Below are positions 1 to 12,082 of a stretch of 64,000 bases of DNA, one piece after another. Within the stretch, counting starts at the first letter, position 1. Each line of letters starts with the position of its first letter. This DNA is from Lineus longissimus (Eukaryota > Nemertea > Pilidiophora > Heteronemertea > Lineidae): contig NC_088309.1 of the NCBI RefSeq assembly GCF_910592395.1, positions 5,086,501 through 5,150,500 on the forward strand, read 5' to 3'. The notes below the pieces were generated by a model. The model ran no database searches. It was given only the letters and a program-made list of their open reading frames with translations, and was not told the origin of the DNA. A program made the translations under genes and the position numbers.

Positions 1-1623
1 ACACTTGCCGCAGCGTACGGCGCTGTCCAAGTTTTTATCTTTCTGCTCGAGTCCGGAGCAGATGTACTAAGAGCGAACGAACATTGTGGTGACATTGGGG
101 GCATTGTGGACCTTCTCATTGCAACTTGCCATACCTGCCCTAGTCTGGAGGACAAACTTTTGAAAATTTATGACTACATCATACAGAAAGTGACAAATCC
201 TGATGATAGACGTAGGCTCTTATTGAGTACAGGTGATGGGCTCTGTCCACTGGAGGGAGCCATCAAGTTACGTTGTTACGGTCTGTTCAAGGCTATCCTC
301 TACACTGAAGGCGTGTTCCTACAGACACAGTCACACAAAGGGAAAATAGTGACGTGTGAATTTGATCTGACAGTCTACGCATCAGACAAGAGGTGCAGCG
401 AAAGTCCTCTAAATTTCATCGATTACATACGTTACAGTGAAATTGACAGTTTCGTCAAGGCCGGAATTCTTGAAATACCTGTCATTCAAGAATGGATCAA
501 CAGAAAAGTTCGGAAGTTTTCCCCATGGATAGGATTCTGGTTATTTTGGCGCATGATTTATCCATTCTCATTTTTCTTAAGTGACTGGATAGCTTCTAGT
601 CAGGTGAAGGACGTGGCTTGCCCAAAGAATGCATCATATGCCCAAGAGAACGATCCAGGCCATGATTACCTGTACAAAACAATCATTAAGCTGTCTGAAG
701 AAAATGCCGACACTGCAAGAAAGATATTCTTTGCCATTGCAAACGTTTCTATGGCTGTTCCAACTCTCTTCTTCGACATCACAGAGATAATACTGCACTT
801 GAAATCAAAGATGAACTATGTCAACCGGTACAAAGGGGCACCAGATCACACTCACTACATTGTAGACACAAGGGTGTTCAGAGTTCTACAGTTTTGCCTT
901 GCATGTGTTGGCGTGTGTCTGGCACTAATTCAAATAAAGATACTCAAGGAGGATAGTTATTTCATCTTGGTAGTTTGCATGACAACACAGCGTATTCTCA
1001 TACTCTTCTCTTTACTCTACTTTGTCCAGTTGTGCCCAATCGTTGGTTTCTTTATCATAGGGTTCCAACAAATGATCATTGCTTTAGTACAATGCGTGAT
1101 CCTATATTTTGGTATCCTACTTGTTTTTTGGTCCCTATTTGAATCCATTGGGATGTTCCTCTGTAAGACTGGCGGTCCATTCACCAGCTGTAGCCGCTGG
1201 AACGACTTTTACTCCAGTTTCTTACTCATGTTGAATATGGTCGACGTCAACCAGCAGCAATGCCACGAAAGGGGGTTAATTCTGATGGAGGTTTGTCATA
1301 TGTGTTACGTGTTCATCGTTGCATTACTCATCATAAACTACCTTATTGCAGTGATGAGTTCAGTATACGGCGACCTTTCTCAACACAAACACCAGGTATG
1401 CAGGCTGTACTTGCTTGCCCTTGCAAATTTGGTCGATGCACGACTTCACTGGCTTGGAACGTGTACACGTTTCAAAGTGAAAGGATTCCATCTAAAGAGC
1501 AAGTGCCTTGTGATCACTACAAAAGAGGTAGATGGTGCCATCTACAAAAACCACAGGAATGGCTTGCAGCACGTTGGCATGAAGTTAACCACTGACTACC
1601 AATACAATACAGTATCAGTATAA
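1..1623 (+). CDS. TRP-like ankyrin cation channel, 3' part (5' end outside window)
   Basis: The frame is open from base 1 to TAA at 1621-1623, giving 540 residues with no intron and no in-frame ATG near the 5' edge, so the start lies upstream of the window. Residues 1-22 look like the end of an ankyrin repeat (TLAAAYGAV...LLESGADV). Hydrophobic segments follow at about 176-196, 242-265, 294-312, 321-338, 344-380 and 429-452. A pore-like loop lies near 395-414 (SRWNDFYSSFLLMLNMVD), and the S6-like segment contains IINYLIAVMSSVYGDL. Ankyrin repeats before a six-helix ion-transport domain with a re-entrant loop before S6 is the TRP channel plan (TRPA/TRPV/TRPC side), so a plasma-membrane cation channel is likely. 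I cannot assign a subfamily or ion selectivity. The C-terminal tail after S6 is short (about 85 residues). The uninterrupted coding of the whole channel domain is unusual beside the intron-rich neighbours. Confidence 0.75.
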   Translation, partial: TLAAAYGAVQVFIFLLESGADVLRANEHCGDIGGIVDLLIATCHTCPSLEDKLLKIYDYIIQKVTNPDDRRRLLLSTGDGLCPLEGAIKLRCYGLFKAILYTEGVFLQTQSHKGKIVTCEFDLTVYASDKRCSESPLNFIDYIRYSEIDSFVKAGILEIPVIQEWINRKVRKFSPWIGFWLFWRMIYPFSFFLSDWIASSQVKDVACPKNASYAQENDPGHDYLYKTIIKLSEENADTARKIFFAIANVSMAVPTLFFDITEIILHLKSKMNYVNRYKGAPDHTHYIVDTRVFRVLQFCLACVGVCLALIQIKILKEDSYFILVVCMTTQRILILFSLLYFVQLCPIVGFFIIGFQQMIIALVQCVILYFGILLVFWSLFESIGMFLCKTGGPFTSCSRWNDFYSSFLLMLNMVDVNQQQCHERGLILMEVCHMCYVFIVALLIINYLIAVMSSVYGDLSQHKHQVCRLYLLALANLVDARLHWLGTCTRFKVKGFHLKSKCLVITTKEVDGAIYKNHRNGLQHVGMKLTTDYQYNTVSV

Positions 1624-2224
1624 CTGAAAGACTCATTATGGACTGTATGCCAAAATATTGATAAATTGATGGGGAAGATGACTTGAAAGAGACCTGAGTT
1701 GATGAAAAAACAAACAAACTTGAAAGTCAAAGAGGACTGCAAAAGTGACATGTATGTACTTTATAGGTCCCAGTCTGCCTTTGGTGGTACATGTGGCTTC
1801 CTTTAAAAGTAGATTACAGGCAAGAGCTTTGGCTGAAACTGGTAGTTTTCAGGTGACTATTATAAACCAGTATGTGCAATTTTACCTAGTGCATTGGACC
1901 TGATGATTAATTTTTTTCTCTTACAATAGTGATAAATTAATGTGACATTGTAGACACAATCAATGTGAAATTGTATAATGGCTTATCAGACTCATGTCTA
2001 TCGTCACCCTTTATTTACCCATTGTACATGTTCGTAATTAATTTGTTCATTGTTGTAAGGCTTATCTGTTCAAATAGTTTGATGTGAAATTAAGAAAGAA
2101 ATCCTGTAATACAGCTCAGCTAAGTCCTGGCTTCACAGAGATTACATTTATGAATGAATGTTTCACTTTCAAGATTTTGCTGATAAGCTTTTGGCTACTT
2201 ACAACTCATTTGTTACCATGACTT
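1624..2224. other. 3' UTR / tail-to-tail intergenic region
   Basis: This is AT-rich non-coding sequence between two convergent genes. I see no convincing coding exon. It should hold the 3' UTR of the channel gene on the plus strand and that of the MORC2-like gene on the minus strand. Confidence 0.5.
2010..2015 (-). terminator. candidate poly(A) signal of the MORC2-like gene
   Basis: TTTATT on the plus strand reads AATAAA on the minus strand, about 210 bases after the proposed stop codon at 2225-2227. A second AATAAA lies near 2698-2703 and would serve a shorter isoform that reads through the donor at 2741-2746. Confidence 0.35.
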
Positions 2225-5200
2225 TTAACAATAGAATTGCTCCGCTGCCGCAAAACCAGTTGCACCAGTTGTAGGGTCAAGAGTGCGAGAGCCCCCCAAC
2301 TGAGAGACCAAAAACATCATGCTGGTTGATGACTGTTCTTCAGTTGCTGGTAACAAATTTTGATGTTATTGGTTTGTCATGGGCCTGGGGAAGAATTTTC
2401 AATACAATCAGTTACCGATCATACCTCAGAGAAATAGAAATGCCCAATACAAATTTGATCTGTACAAATATAACTGATGAAACCACATCATATTGTCAAT
2501 AGGGAACCTGCCAGCCAGCTATAAAGTTCAATAGAAACAAGGCGTTTTTGCATTAGGTCGATGTATCATTACATGTACATATAGGTTTAGGTTGCTGGCC
2601 TCATGATGTAGTCACCTCGCACTGGGACCATCATGCCCTTCAGTTGAAAGGTCTGTCCGTACGTTTTTAATGTAATGTTGTAACTGTTGGTGTATTCTTT
2701 ATTGTTCTTGATGAGCTGGGAAAAAAATATCACAGAAAGCACTTACTGAATTGCGTGAGTTTGTTGACCGAGACGATGAATATGACGATTTGGCAGGGGG
2801 TGGACTACGGATATATTCTTGACTGGAAGTGGCGGCTGACTTCTTCACTTCTGGTTTCTTTTTTGAAAGTGTGACTGCTGGAGCCGCTCGACTTGGCATT
2901 GAATTTGTCCTCGAACTCGTCACTGACGAAGCTGCCTAGAATCACAAGACGAAAATACATGCAGAATGGAGGCCGGGGCAGTAAGCACGATACTGCAAGA
3001 CTTCCCCACAATAAAGATGTTTATTTTCTTTTTAGTTGAAATCCACTTTTGTAACAGTGGACCAGAGAGAGATTGATAGAGCTTGTGGCGAAAAAATCTT
3101 TGGTCAAGATCACCAAAGTTTATAGTAAAAGCTAGCACGCTTGCAACAGATCAACCTAAAAGCCTTCTTTATCCTTCTTGGATTGTAGGAGAATTATTGA
3201 AATAACTCAGAGCCCTGATTACTTGTCATCATACTTACCCTCGAGACAGGTTTTTCTGGTTCTGGTTTCCTGAGTTCTCGTGATGATCCAACTGATCGCG
3301 TTTTCTGTAGTTTATCTAACTGTTCCTGCTTTCTTCTGATCTCCTGAATAAAGATGAAACTCATTAGTTTACAATGAGATCCATGACCCACCCTAGAATG
3401 AAGAAAATTATGGACCAAATCGATATTTCTTTCCATCTGAACTATGAGAGATCCCACAAATAACTCCAGAGGGTATATTTTTTATCACATTCAAACAAAC
3501 ATTTCAGCCAATCTGACTCAAGTCTAGCTTAAGTTCAAATTGTGAGAATGTGAATTGTGTGGATAAAACAGAACTTATATAAGGTTTTGAAGGCAAGCCC
3601 ATCCAATGTGTGAACTATGTGTTCCAAAAGATGTCCTTCACAGGTCTGTCTCTGTATGACTGTAACCAACAATGAACCTACGTCTTCTATTTCCTTTTCT
3701 TTCTGTTCCTTAGTCTTGGTGTCTTTCTTGATGACGCCCTCAGGCATGTTCATGGTCTGCTCAGCCGTATTACACCGGTTATGGGCTGGGTCAGCATTCA
3801 TTGAACACACCCAATCATCGTCAAAACTCTTCCCTACATTGCTAGCCGAAAACGGTAATATCCGCCATTTGAGACAAGTGTCTGTAACATAAGAAGCATA
3901 CATGATTGCACGGTGGGTAACACAGGCATGGTCAACTATGCAATAAGGTCCAGAACTAAACCAAGAGAAAAGGCACACAGGTAATCCTGATGTTTCAATG
4001 AAGTATCATATTGTTGGTTCTTCACTAACGGGACTGCAACTGAATACTGTGATTCATGATACCTACAGTATTAGATCCTTATCCAAGGAAACTCTGGAAA
4101 GTTACACTGTCACTGAAAATTCTGTTAAGTTCTAAGGATCTTGTGAGAGTCCATTTCTAAAATATATACTCACCACACTGTAAAGTTGTGCTGACTTGCA
4201 TGGCCCTTTTTTTCACAAACTTCAAATCTGTAGATGGTGGGTCCTTCCAATTTGAACTTATATAACCATAACTTTCCCTGAAAAAGACACAAAGAACTCT
4301 TTGAACCACAACTTTATGTAGGTAATACAACTTTACTTGGATGAGTAAGTACCCAGACCTCACAGGAGACCGAACTGAGATTCACAACGGGTCAAGTATG
4401 ACAGACGGGGCCTCACAAGATTAATGTTCAGAACTGTGATGGGTTATTAACTTCATTGCTCAGTGACAATCAATGATATGTGAATTGCACAAATGGCCAT
4501 AAAAGGTACATATTTGTCAAAATCACCTTTTTATCCTTGGAAAACAAGTTTAAAATGCGTATAACATACCAGAAATTCGTAATTCCTTGTGAGACTATTC
4601 CTACATCCTTCCAGTACTGTACCATGTGTTCCCCTAGAGCTTTCAGTAAATGTCTATATTCCTTGGCATCAGCAAAGTCCTGCTTGTTGTGAGTTGGTTC
4701 TAGCACTAAATATGGGACATCTACGATGCCTACAACACCACTACAGTTTCTGGAAGCAAAGGTTTTGACTTGAAAATCTGCACCACCAAAATACTGGTGA
4801 ATTTAATTGTGAAATAGACATTCTACGCCTGGTGGGTACAAAGTACATCACATTGAGCATCATCAGCTTTCGTAATTTTCTAGGCGTTTTTGGTTAAGAT
4901 TTCTCTTGCCTGCCACTACAGGTGGGCATCAATTATTTTTGGAATGAGCACCTCCATCTTCAGCTTCAGTACGAGAAGAGGGTTCTTGTCAGGTTGTGTC
5001 TGGATAGGGCCCTTTGCATAGACATCAGACAAGAATCTTGTATTTACACTAATTCTAAGGTCAAGGCAACTGACCAAGACGAATAAGAAGACAAAGCTTC
5101 ATTACTTACACCCCACCATCATTCTGTGGTCCTACTTTCTGGTACATCCTAATGAGTCGACTACAGTTATACACAAACACACCATCCTGACAGCGGTTTT

Positions 5201-8200
5201 CTAAACTGATCCCGAAAATAAAACTCAGGGTCTTCGGATCCTTTAGAGCTCTGTAAGAGAAGAAAGAAAACATGAATTTTAGAATGAACAATTTTAGGTC
5301 AAGACAAGACCTCTGTTTTAAAGCAGCCAATCTGTGCAACCATCAGGCAACTCACAGAAAAATGAAAAATCAAATCAGTCACGCCATCCACCAAATCATG
5401 GCTGAAGCCCATATCAGCAGAGTTTGAGAGGGTATGCAAATACTACCACTACCAGGTATTAACCAAACAAGTCAATTCATTGATATCACTTCAGAAGGTG
5501 TGTTACTGCGCCAGGAATTATTCAACAACATGAGATCTTGAGTTTCTAAATCTGGAGGGAGGTACTTACTTGCTTTTCCGATCAGATATTTGTTTCTTTA
5601 ACTGGGCTTCCTTTTTTAGATCATTTGCTGCCGTTTGAAGTTTCCGTAGTTCTGCCTGGAATTGAAATGGTATTGACTAGCTATGTTTAGAGCACCAATG
5701 TTAACAGAATATCAATAGGAAAATCTACTGTTTTGTAATTGCGTAGTTAGTACCTTATTCACAAGCATTATCTTAATTTTCTGCTATCTTCCATTGGGAT
5801 GAGATCTACAGACGATGACAAATCACCAAGACAATAGTAAAATGTAGGCGTCAAATTCTTCAAATTTTTTTGTGAGAATACTCACCCTTTGATCTTTTGT
5901 GAGATTGGCGTGTTTATTCTGGTAACCCTTGGCCTTTGAATCTGCTTCTTTCGCCCTCATCTCAGCTGAAATGAAGACAATGATGAGTCAGATGTTCCAA
6001 AAGCTGGTGGTCTTGTGAGAACAAGTGGATTCCAGCAAGGCTGATTTCAGAGCAACTGGAACTAGCAGCAAATCTCAGGAATATTCAACGGATATGTATA
6101 GAATGGCTAAGGTTATCCTTAATCTTTTTGCAATGGTCTGGAAATCGTACCTATCTTTGCGTCATCTATAGATTTCTTAACCTCCAACTCCGATCTCGCT
6201 CGGAATCGATTTGAAGAGTATTTGTACATTTTTGGTCGATACAGACAACTAGCTAATCTCTTTGTCCGAACTTTCCTTCCTTGGATGTATATTTTCATTC
6301 GAGGGTCAGCGTAAAGTATTGATGTGTACGCCCGAAATGAGCGCCGCTCTGGAAGTAACCTAAAGAGAAAGAAGAATACCAAGATTAGGCTATAGGGGAG
6401 AGAACAGCTTATAAGGCAAGAAGGATAGTGTGATGTGTCATCGAAGATTTGGAAGACACAATGCTTTCAACACCAACAAAACAAAACTTGGGTTTTTTTA
6501 TTGATAAAGATTTTAAAATTAACTACCTACGCAACATGATTGCACAGGCATTACATGTCCTTTTACATAGACTTGTGTGCTCCAGGCTTGTAAGTGTTCA
6601 AATAACTGATCCACTGCAGTGAAAGTGTCTACAACGTCTTTAAATACTAGTGATATACAACTCATCTACAGCTAGCCATCATACATGAATCTGATACACC
6701 AGGGTGAAAACACCAACACTAACAATGAAAGTAAAGCAACATCCATTCAAAAGAACAATACAGAGGTAACCATAATACCATAAATACTATTTACATAAGT
6801 TCACTAAGCTGCTGGCTACATGTACATTAGTGTCATTAAATATTTCTGAGGTGTTAACTGCTAATAGGTAACTTTATGACGCCCAGTATTAAGTAAGCTC
6901 AAAAGATTTAAGGTAAAACTTTGATAGAGAAGTCACAGTTTAAAGCGCATGCCACTGCTTGGTCCAGTGAAAGTTTGAATAGCATAGTTAAAGGAATGCC
7001 AATTATTATTCTAATATGCAATGCACATTAGTAGAAAATAGTAATCATGATTATAGTTTTTGGAAAGATGAAATACTATTTAGCAAATAAAAAGTCAATG
7101 TCATAATAAGTAGAATCATGCTAGTTGAAATAGGTTTCTGTTCAAGATAACAAGGAAATAAGTAAAGACATTTTCTTCTTCTTCTGCGTTCTCCAAAAAT
7201 AAAAAAATAACGAGAAAATCTTATTTAAAAACAAAATTTAACAAGGTACTTGTATAGATTAATGAAAATTTACCCCAATAGCCCAAGTATGTTTTTCACC
7301 CAGAAACTATGACATCGAAAACTTATCTTTGAGGATAAATCACAACACCAAAGAAAAAAGGACAAAACTGTGAGAAAATGTAAATCTTTGACCATTTCCA
7401 TATGTGAGAAACTGCTACCAAACATACATGTACAAACTACAGTGTGTTCTAGATTACCATAGAAAGTACCAAAACAATGCAGAATATTACAAAATGCACT
7501 ATAGAAGAGAAAAAACAGGGCTTGAAATTCAGTACAAAGACAGTGGATCAGGTATTTGAACAACAAATGGATGATATTCATTTGAAAAGTACACCAAAAT
7601 ACTATGACATTTTTTGGTACTACGTACACACAAATTACCCAAGTGTACCAGTGCAATGAACTCATGCAAGTCAAGTCATAAGCCAAAACAAACAGTTGTT
7701 TGCCACATGCAATTCAAATGGCATATGTATTAGTGGAACATTATCATCACGCAGTGCCAGTCACGCATCGCGGACGACAAGGGCTAATTGTGAGGTCAGG
7801 AGGAAAATAGCGAACTCCTTTAAACCATGCATAATGCACAAACACCCGCTCTTGGACAACAAAAATGACATGGCATTTCATGAAGTCAAATTTAACTTCG
7901 AAGTCATTTGTTTATTTTTGATAAATCTGTGTTATACAGTCTTGCAATTTGCCAAAAAGATAGGTTTCAAGACAAAAGGTAAATTTTAAAAATACCAGAA
8001 AATGTCTATCCAAAGGTATAGATCTGTACGTAAGATACAAAAATCAGTAATATCATCATTTTGCACAAGTTTAAAAGAAAAACAGACATCATTTTAGAGT
8101 CCAATAGCAAAGTGACCCACTGCATTGTCCAGGGAAAACCTCTCCAGGTCTCTCCTCTAGTCTAATTTCTCGCCCTGTGATACAGTAGACTCTTACCAGC

Positions 8201-11176
8201 GGTTGTACCATTCTGAGTATGTGTTTGTGTTGGCTCTGCATGCAGAGAAGTACATACATTTATTATTGAAAGTTTCATCTACCTGGACATACACTCAGCG
8301 TATGTACTCACCTACATGTACAAAGTATGACAACACACGTGACCTCAAGCAATAAATGGACTTTTTTTCTCAACTCATAATTTTTTTCATATTTTTTATA
8401 AATGTTTGAGACCAAAAGAGGCAGATGTACTCGTATTCAGTCCAACTCATCATAAACTGCAGATAACCAGATTTGTTGTCCCAAACACCAAGCGGCTAGG
8501 TAAACATACTGTTGAAACATACTGTGCCAGCTAGGAATGAAATGTATGAAATTTGGCTTTCTGCTTTTTCAAGCAATCCTTGCTTCAAAGCACTTGGAAG
8601 GGATTCCAACATATCATCCCTCAGTGAGAGTGCAGTGCTCTGAACTGCTCAAATACATTTTAAATCAGCAACAAGCTTTCTTTGTGGAACAGACAAATGG
8701 CACAGTCTGTTTCTAATTCATTCAGCAAGAAACCAATCACAATACTTCTGCAGTAATACCCACCCTTCATCGGAATCAAATTCCTCTATCGTAGGATTTG
8801 ATAACAAAATGTCTTCTCGGTCTGTATTAATGTCCAACTCTGGTTCTCCATTGTCTAATAGTTTCAGGTTATACACCATGATTAACGTTCCTGATTTGCC
8901 TGGGATTTTGTTGAACTGGTCGAAGAATTCGGACTCTGTTCGGAACGGTGAATATTTTAGGATCAAGCCCATCTCCACAGCTTGCTGAAATTAAAGAGTT
9001 AACATTTCATTAGAACTCAAGTCAGTGGGCTTTTGTCAAGACACCAAGCGCAGAAACCCAACACGATGTTCAAATCAGTACCTAATACTATCTTGGCATT
9101 TCAAAGTGTGTCATACATGTACATGACATAGCTACTGGATTTAACTTTACGTAAATTGTACAGTGCAGTGTCTTTTCTCAAAAAAGTTAACTGGTGTACG
9201 AATACCAATTGGACCGGTTTTCCTGATATCTCCATATCCACTCACCCGTTCTCTGTCTGTCACTCCAGTGACGATTGGTTTCTTTGTATCCTTCTCGAAG
9301 GAGGGAATTGGCACAATAACCTGGAAAAAGAATTGACTTAACATTAAGAAAACTGCTGAAGATGATGCCAAGAATGAAGATTTATACACCACACAAATAT
9401 AAGATCAAATTTAACAGCACTCTTCTTATCCGACATTGTGCCAAAGTGACATTATCTTTGTTGCCTGCTGTAAACAATTACCTCTTCAATATTTTCTTCT
9501 TCATGAAACGTCCTTGACAAGAACAGGCAAGTCATTGTCTGCCCTTTCTTTGTGAACAACATGATGTCATTACCAATACGCATGGACCCACTGCAACCAA
9601 AAAGACACTAAATAAGTAAAAGCAACCCACAGCTTGAAAAAATCAAAAACAAAAAACAAATCTTTTTCACTTATGTGGCATTAAGTCTTAACACTGGGAT
9701 TTTAAAGAAGCAGACTGTCATCCATTTAGCAATGGCATAAGTCCTTGTGTTTTTTCCATGTTTCATTAAACGAATCTATGGGACAGACAGTACCTGGCGT
9801 TAGCTCAACGATATTGCAGATACTTACGATTTAAGACCATTGCCGTACATGCCAATTAAGTGGGAGTCCATGGACCTTTTTGATGACTTTCCAAATGTGA
9901 TGATGTCCGATGTTTCATCTGAAATACATGTAGTTCAATAATGAAATCCTGCGTTGAGAGCCAAATGAGGATTTATCAGATCTTATCAATCAAATCAAAG
10001 TTTTGGGGATATGAAAAATAAATTTACAAGAAGAAAGCGTCTGGGAGTGACCTATGCCATCAGAGACTGACAGCTCATAACACAAGCTTAGGAAGGTAAC
10101 AACTGCATCAGAGAAACAGGCTGTAATGATAGATGTCTCATTTCCTTATCCAATCCATTATCTGCCACTTATGCATTTATCTGTGGTACTTCCACAGTCT
10201 CCGACAAGCACAAGAGGCACTTACCAGGGTCCATGCCCTCGCCATCATCAAGGAAGCACAAGACAAAACCACCACGCAGTTGTTCATCTTTCACTGGAAG
10301 TAAAGGAAAAACTGCTACTACAAAATTTCATAATGCCTTAGAATTAATTAAGTCAGACATAGGTCCTGTACGCAAAATGTCTTCAAAGTCTTGATAATTC
10401 CAAAGGTAGATCTATCATTGATGCGACTGTCTTAAGAAAAACCTTTGGATTTGAATTGTAGCTCTTTTTCAACTTACTTGTGAATATATCAATTTTTCTG
10501 GCAGTGGCATCTCTGAAGATAAAGAAAATACGAGATAAGTAATGTATGCGAAACATCAGAAGATGAGCAATTATTTCAGGCAAAAAACAACTATCAAACC
10601 CTAAATGAAATTCAATGTTATTTATATTCAATCAACTATTTAAGACTTTCAATAGGTTGATTTCTCAAAAGACCAAACTCAGTCCCTGACCAAGTGACAT
10701 GATGTTCCCTGCGCTCTGCAACAAACTTGATAAAATAAAACCATTGATGAGAATCCTGGACCACATTATTGATCTTCATAGCTTATGTTCTGAATGCAAT
10801 AACTTACCTGGCATTGTCAACCAACTCTGCCAGTGCACCAAATAGAAACTCATGGGTCGTTCTGAAAAAGGAAGATATATTTTACAAGTGACTAGCAAAA
10901 ACTGCAAATGGCTCCAAAATTTAAAAACAACCAGTTGGGGAATATGTTTAGGTGACATTAGTTTAACTGTTGTGAGAAGTCAATGAATTGAAAAACATTT
11001 TGTGCATCAAAATGCAGCTATTGAGGTGAGGCAAACTCATTGATCCCAAAATCAAATCAAGATACTCCTTCATCAACTAGTAACAGATAATAATCATATT
11101 TTGGTGAAGACACTTACGAGTTTGTGTGCAGATAGTCGAAGCTCAACTGAGCCCGACTCAAGCCTGTGTAGGCCAT
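2225..11176 (-). CDS. MORC2: MORC2-like GHKL ATPase with CW zinc finger, short C-terminus
   Basis: Spliced gene; exons 5'-3' on the minus strand: 11176-11118, 10861-10808, 10512-10478, 10293-10225, 9918-9828, 9590-9482, 9320-9246, 8984-8764, 6359-6151, 5965-5886, 5655-5570, 5250-5110, 4749-4570, 4277-4174, 3881-3682, 3343-3239, 2935-2747 and a tentative last exon 2299-2225. The sum is 2082 nt, or 693 residues. The start [20 protein letters not shown] and the GHKL N-box ELVDNARDA (32-40), DDGEGM (65-70) and [11 protein letters not shown] (95-105) match MORC2. A coiled-coil arm (about 300-360) interrupts the S5 domain, and a CW zinc finger spans about 504-545 (C504, C507, W510, W528, C530, C541). 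MORC2 is a nuclear ATP-dependent DNA-clamping protein that compacts chromatin and works with the HUSH silencing complex. Human MORC2 is about 1030 residues; the chromo-like domain and the last coiled coil were not found here. The last exon is supported only by its acceptor, its phase and the stop. Confidence 0.88.
6360..8763. other. large intron of the MORC2-like gene
   Basis: AT-rich sequence lies between the exon ending DSDEG and the exon beginning LLPERRSFR. Open frames occur on both strands (for example a 138-codon minus frame at 7270-7686), but they have phenylalanine- and cysteine-rich, low-complexity composition and no family resemblance. I see no gene here. Confidence 0.6.
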
Positions 11177-12082
11177 GTAGTGGGAGGACTTCTGTTTTTA
11201 AACCTTTCCTGGAAAGCTCTTATCCTCTTGAAATAATGTAATTACCGATTTACCTAAGCAATGGAAGAAAACAGAAATGTTGGTATGATATTGATAAAAA
11301 ATAATCGGAAGAATTCACTGCCTTTTGTTTGCTCTAACCATCACTCAGGACAGGTGACGGATCGCCACATCTTGTCGGTAGCCTACCCCATCTTGTCATC
11401 TGTTAGAATAACAAGCCTAATCAGAGGTAAAATCACCAGTTTTATTTCACAATAGCCAGGGCAAAATATTCTCTAGGGACTATATTTTCTTTCACACCAG
11501 CTATGCACCTCACTTGCACTACATAATACACTGCATTGACTAATACATCGCATACGTGCATCATCATGAGCATCCGATGCAGCGAAGCAGTTTTTGCCGG
11601 TTCAAATAATCTCTTATGTTAGGATTGAGGGGAAGGTAAATGTCGCAATGACTATACCGATTGTTAAACTGGTATTTGCTGTATGCCGGTCTCAACCGAA
11701 TTCATGATCGGACAAATGGATAGCTTGTCGTGGAAGAGTTTGTGTTTACAAAACTAATAAAACTTGAATTGACGTTCCCTCCGAGCGGACGAAGCACTTG
11801 CTATCATTGTATAAATCCGAGCAGTCGATTCGATTTTTTAATTCAGAAATATGATAATATAACAAATGACTCTGATATATATTAAATGAGTAGATCTTTA
11901 CTTAAATTTTACAGTGCTTAGTTGGTTTTTAATACCTCATTTTACCTTTTAATGATCATTTTCATCAAGCACTATATACGTTGCGGCTAGAACAAGACGC
12001 ACTCACACATCAGCCTCGTTTTCAAATCCAACATGTCAGCGCCCATGAGTTATAAAAATAGACGTGCATAATAAACAAATCC
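11177..12082. promoter_or_regulatory. divergent promoter region of MORC2-like gene and CUSTOS
   Basis: The two start codons face away from each other across 906 bases. The region must contain both transcription starts and the 5' UTRs. No clear TATA box or long open frame is seen, as is usual for bidirectional housekeeping promoters. The exact start sites cannot be placed from sequence. Confidence 0.5.

Noticed and set aside
2714-2746. 31-base intron between the MORC2-like donor and a TTTTTTTCCCAG acceptor
   Set aside because: This is too short for animal splicing; either the transcript reads through or it splices to a more distant exon.
7270-7686. 138-codon minus-strand open frame in the MORC2-like intron
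   Set aside because: Low-complexity F/C/L-rich text with no splice logic joining it to the neighbouring exons, which already join in phase.
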